A DNA stretch of 64,000 bases, taken from NCBI RefSeq assembly GCF_000503895.1, contig NC_022997.1:3227821-3291820 (forward strand). Direction: 5' to 3'. Made by a program: the position numbers and the translations under genes. Positions 62,798-64,000 of the stretch are shown piece by piece. The notes beneath the pieces are model-generated. The model ran no database searches and was not told the origin of the DNA. It saw only the letters and a program-made list of their open reading frames with translations. Source of the stretch: Hyphomicrobium nitrativorans NL23. Its GTDB lineage: Bacteria > Pseudomonadota > Alphaproteobacteria > Rhizobiales > Hyphomicrobiaceae. Position 1 is the first letter of the stretch; each line of letters opens with the position of its first letter.

Positions 62798-64000
62798 ATG
62801 TCGAAGACGCGGTCCGCGGGCAGCGCTACACTGGACGAACAGGCCCTTCGCAGCGAACTGAAAGAGCTACGGGCACAGATCCCCGATCGGCCTGCACTAA
62901 ACCCGATCGCGCATCTGGCCTTCAGGCTGTCGCGGCAGCTCGAAGCCGGCGACATCAGCTTCGACGATCTGAAGGATCTTGCAACGCGCCTCATGGACAG
63001 CGCCTGCGTGCACCGCGCGCTCGTGCTCAAGGAGCAGATCGGCCTCGAAAGCGACGAGGAGACCGACGAGGAATTCTCGGGCTTCATCGCAAACCACGCG
63101 AAGGATACGAGCGATGCGGGCTTCGAGGCGTTTCAGAAGCGCTTCGGGCGTGCGCGAAACGGCATCGTGTTCACGGCGCATCCCACTTTCGGCCTCTCGG
63201 AGGAACTGTCGAACCGGATCGCGGAAATTGCCGTCTCCGGCTCTTGCGACGGCAAGCCGCTCGGCATCCCGCACCGTCCCGATCCCAATCTTACGCTCGA
63301 TTACGAGCGCGGCCGCGTACAGAGCGCGATCCGCAATCTGCGCGACGCTTATACGGACGTGCTGGGCGACTTTTTCACCACGGCGCACGCTGCGTATGGC
63401 GAGCGGGCATTCAAGCTGAAGCCACAGCTCGCGACGTTCGCGTCGTGGGTGGGTTACGACCTCGATGGACGAACCGACATTAACTGGGCGTTCTCGTTCA
63501 CCGTCAGGCTCAGGGAAAAGGCCGATGCGCTTGCGGACATCCGCGAGCGGTTCCTCGCGCTCAAGGAGGCTCTCGGCGACGAGCCGGAGATGGTGCGGCT
63601 TCAGCGCCAGGTCACCGGCAAGCTCGATCTCGCGATCGCGGCAGTCGAATCGCACATCAAGGCGCTCGAAGCGGTCGGCCCCGAAGGCAAGACCCTGGCC
63701 GATGCCGCCAACGTCATTTCGCAGTCCGACCAGCACAATCTCACGAGTGTCGAGCCGTTGCTCGCGCTGTTCGACCAGGTTGTCGAAACCACCAGCGATG
63801 TGAAAGCGAAGGTCGCGGTGCTTTCGGTGGCGGGGCTCCTGCGCGCCACCGGGCTCGGCATGAGCCACATTCATGTGCGCGTCAACGCCGTGCAGATCAA
63901 CAACGCGTTCCGCGCCTTCGTGCACGAGAGCTGGACGCGCGATCTGACCGAGCGGCAGGCGCAGGCGCGGATCGTCGAGATGATCGACAACGTGACGCCG
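62798..64000 (+). CDS. ppc: Phosphoenolpyruvate carboxylase, N-terminal part
   Basis: Adds bicarbonate to PEP to give oxaloacetate, the carbon-fixing step of the serine cycle. 401 codons are in the window and the frame runs off the right edge. The catalytic His128 lies in VFTAHPTFGLS, where most bacterial enzymes have TAHPTE; Phe-Gly in place of Glu is a mark of a divergent group. ASWVGYDLDGRTDINW corresponds to the usual GxWxGGDRDGNP active-site segment, also altered. ATG 62798 has gaggagatt upstream. The serine-cycle PEPC of methylotrophs is known to be insensitive to acetyl-CoA, consistent with a divergent enzyme. Confidence 0.9.
   Translation, partial: MSKTRSAGSATLDEQALRSELKELRAQIPDRPALNPIAHLAFRLSRQLEAGDISFDDLKDLATRLMDSACVHRALVLKEQIGLESDEETDEEFSGFIANHAKDTSDAGFEAFQKRFGRARNGIVFTAHPTFGLSEELSNRIAEIAVSGSCDGKPLGIPHRPDPNLTLDYERGRVQSAIRNLRDAYTDVLGDFFTTAHAAYGERAFKLKPQLATFASWVGYDLDGRTDINWAFSFTVRLREKADALADIRERFLALKEALGDEPEMVRLQRQVTGKLDLAIAAVESHIKALEAVGPEGKTLADAANVISQSDQHNLTSVEPLLALFDQVVETTSDVKAKVAVLSVAGLLRATGLGMSHIHVRVNAVQINNAFRAFVHESWTRDLTERQAQARIVEMIDNVTP

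Noticed and set aside
1-64000. CRISPR arrays, prophage, insertion sequences, integrase or plasmid genes
   Set aside because: No regularly spaced direct repeats, no transposase, integrase or phage structural genes were seen; gene content is core-like throughout.

Overview
This 64-kb window is GC-rich chromosomal DNA with tight gene packing and no sign of phage, plasmid, insertion sequence or CRISPR. Gene content points to an alphaproteobacterium of the Hyphomicrobiales (Rhizobiales) that grows on one-carbon compounds: ChpT, the bisected (circularly permuted) tmRNA gene, SspB-alpha, DUF1134/EipA, DUF4169 and DUF3775 are alphaproteobacterial marks, and the right end carries a serine-cycle block (serine-glyoxylate aminotransferase, malyl-CoA lyase, malate-CoA ligase beta and alpha, PEP carboxylase). 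A Hyphomicrobium-like methylotroph is the best guess; this is inference from gene content.

Layout, left to right. 1-6.3 kb: Rsh (cut by the window edge) and rpoZ, an NYN protein, a type 5 uracil-DNA glycosylase, DUF3775, then a leftward dapA-smpB-prx-prx operon whose last gene has lost both peroxidase cysteines. 6.5-16.3 kb: a Slt-type lytic transglycosylase, an alpha/beta hydrolase, a first sodium-symporter/DUF4212 pair, a coiled-coil membrane protein, EipA with a 14-residue repeat, and CysQ. 16.5-25.7 kb: ChpT with a single-domain receiver, FetAB, two related four-cysteine secreted proteins, a cold-shock protein, RlmJ, bactofilin, Pcm and three small uncharacterised genes. 25.7-39.7 kb: UvrD, a very large AsmA protein, fumC-DUF4169-RHH, an EAL phosphodiesterase, SspB, ssrA and a CPBP protease. 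39.7-47.0 kb: thyA-folA, hflK-hflC-DUF2065-Do protease, psd-pssA. 47.2-57.1 kb: an unknown membrane protein facing a frameshifted HerA-like ATPase, a histidine kinase, a TRAP-like binding protein, MscL, a second symporter/DUF4212 pair and prolyl aminopeptidase. 57.2-64 kb: a LuxR regulator with a degenerate receiver, then the serine-cycle genes.

How they work together. The serine-cycle enzymes aminate glyoxylate with serine (Sga), carboxylate PEP to oxaloacetate (Ppc), activate malate to malyl-CoA (MtkAB) and split it to glyoxylate and acetyl-CoA (Mcl). SmpB, ssrA and SspB, all in this window, form the ribosome-rescue and ClpXP tag-delivery route; HflKC, a Do protease and CPBP add membrane quality control. 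ChpT and the receiver beside it belong to the CctA/CtrA cell-cycle phosphorelay world.

Most notable: strong hairpins at every serine-cycle gene junction except mtkA-mtkB, a palindrome-rich leader behind a regulator that lacks its phospho-acceptor, a dispersed intergenic repeat family, a cysteine-less peroxiredoxin twin, a frameshift in HerA, and a pair of related secreted four-cysteine proteins of unknown role. Most of the window is ordinary core genome.
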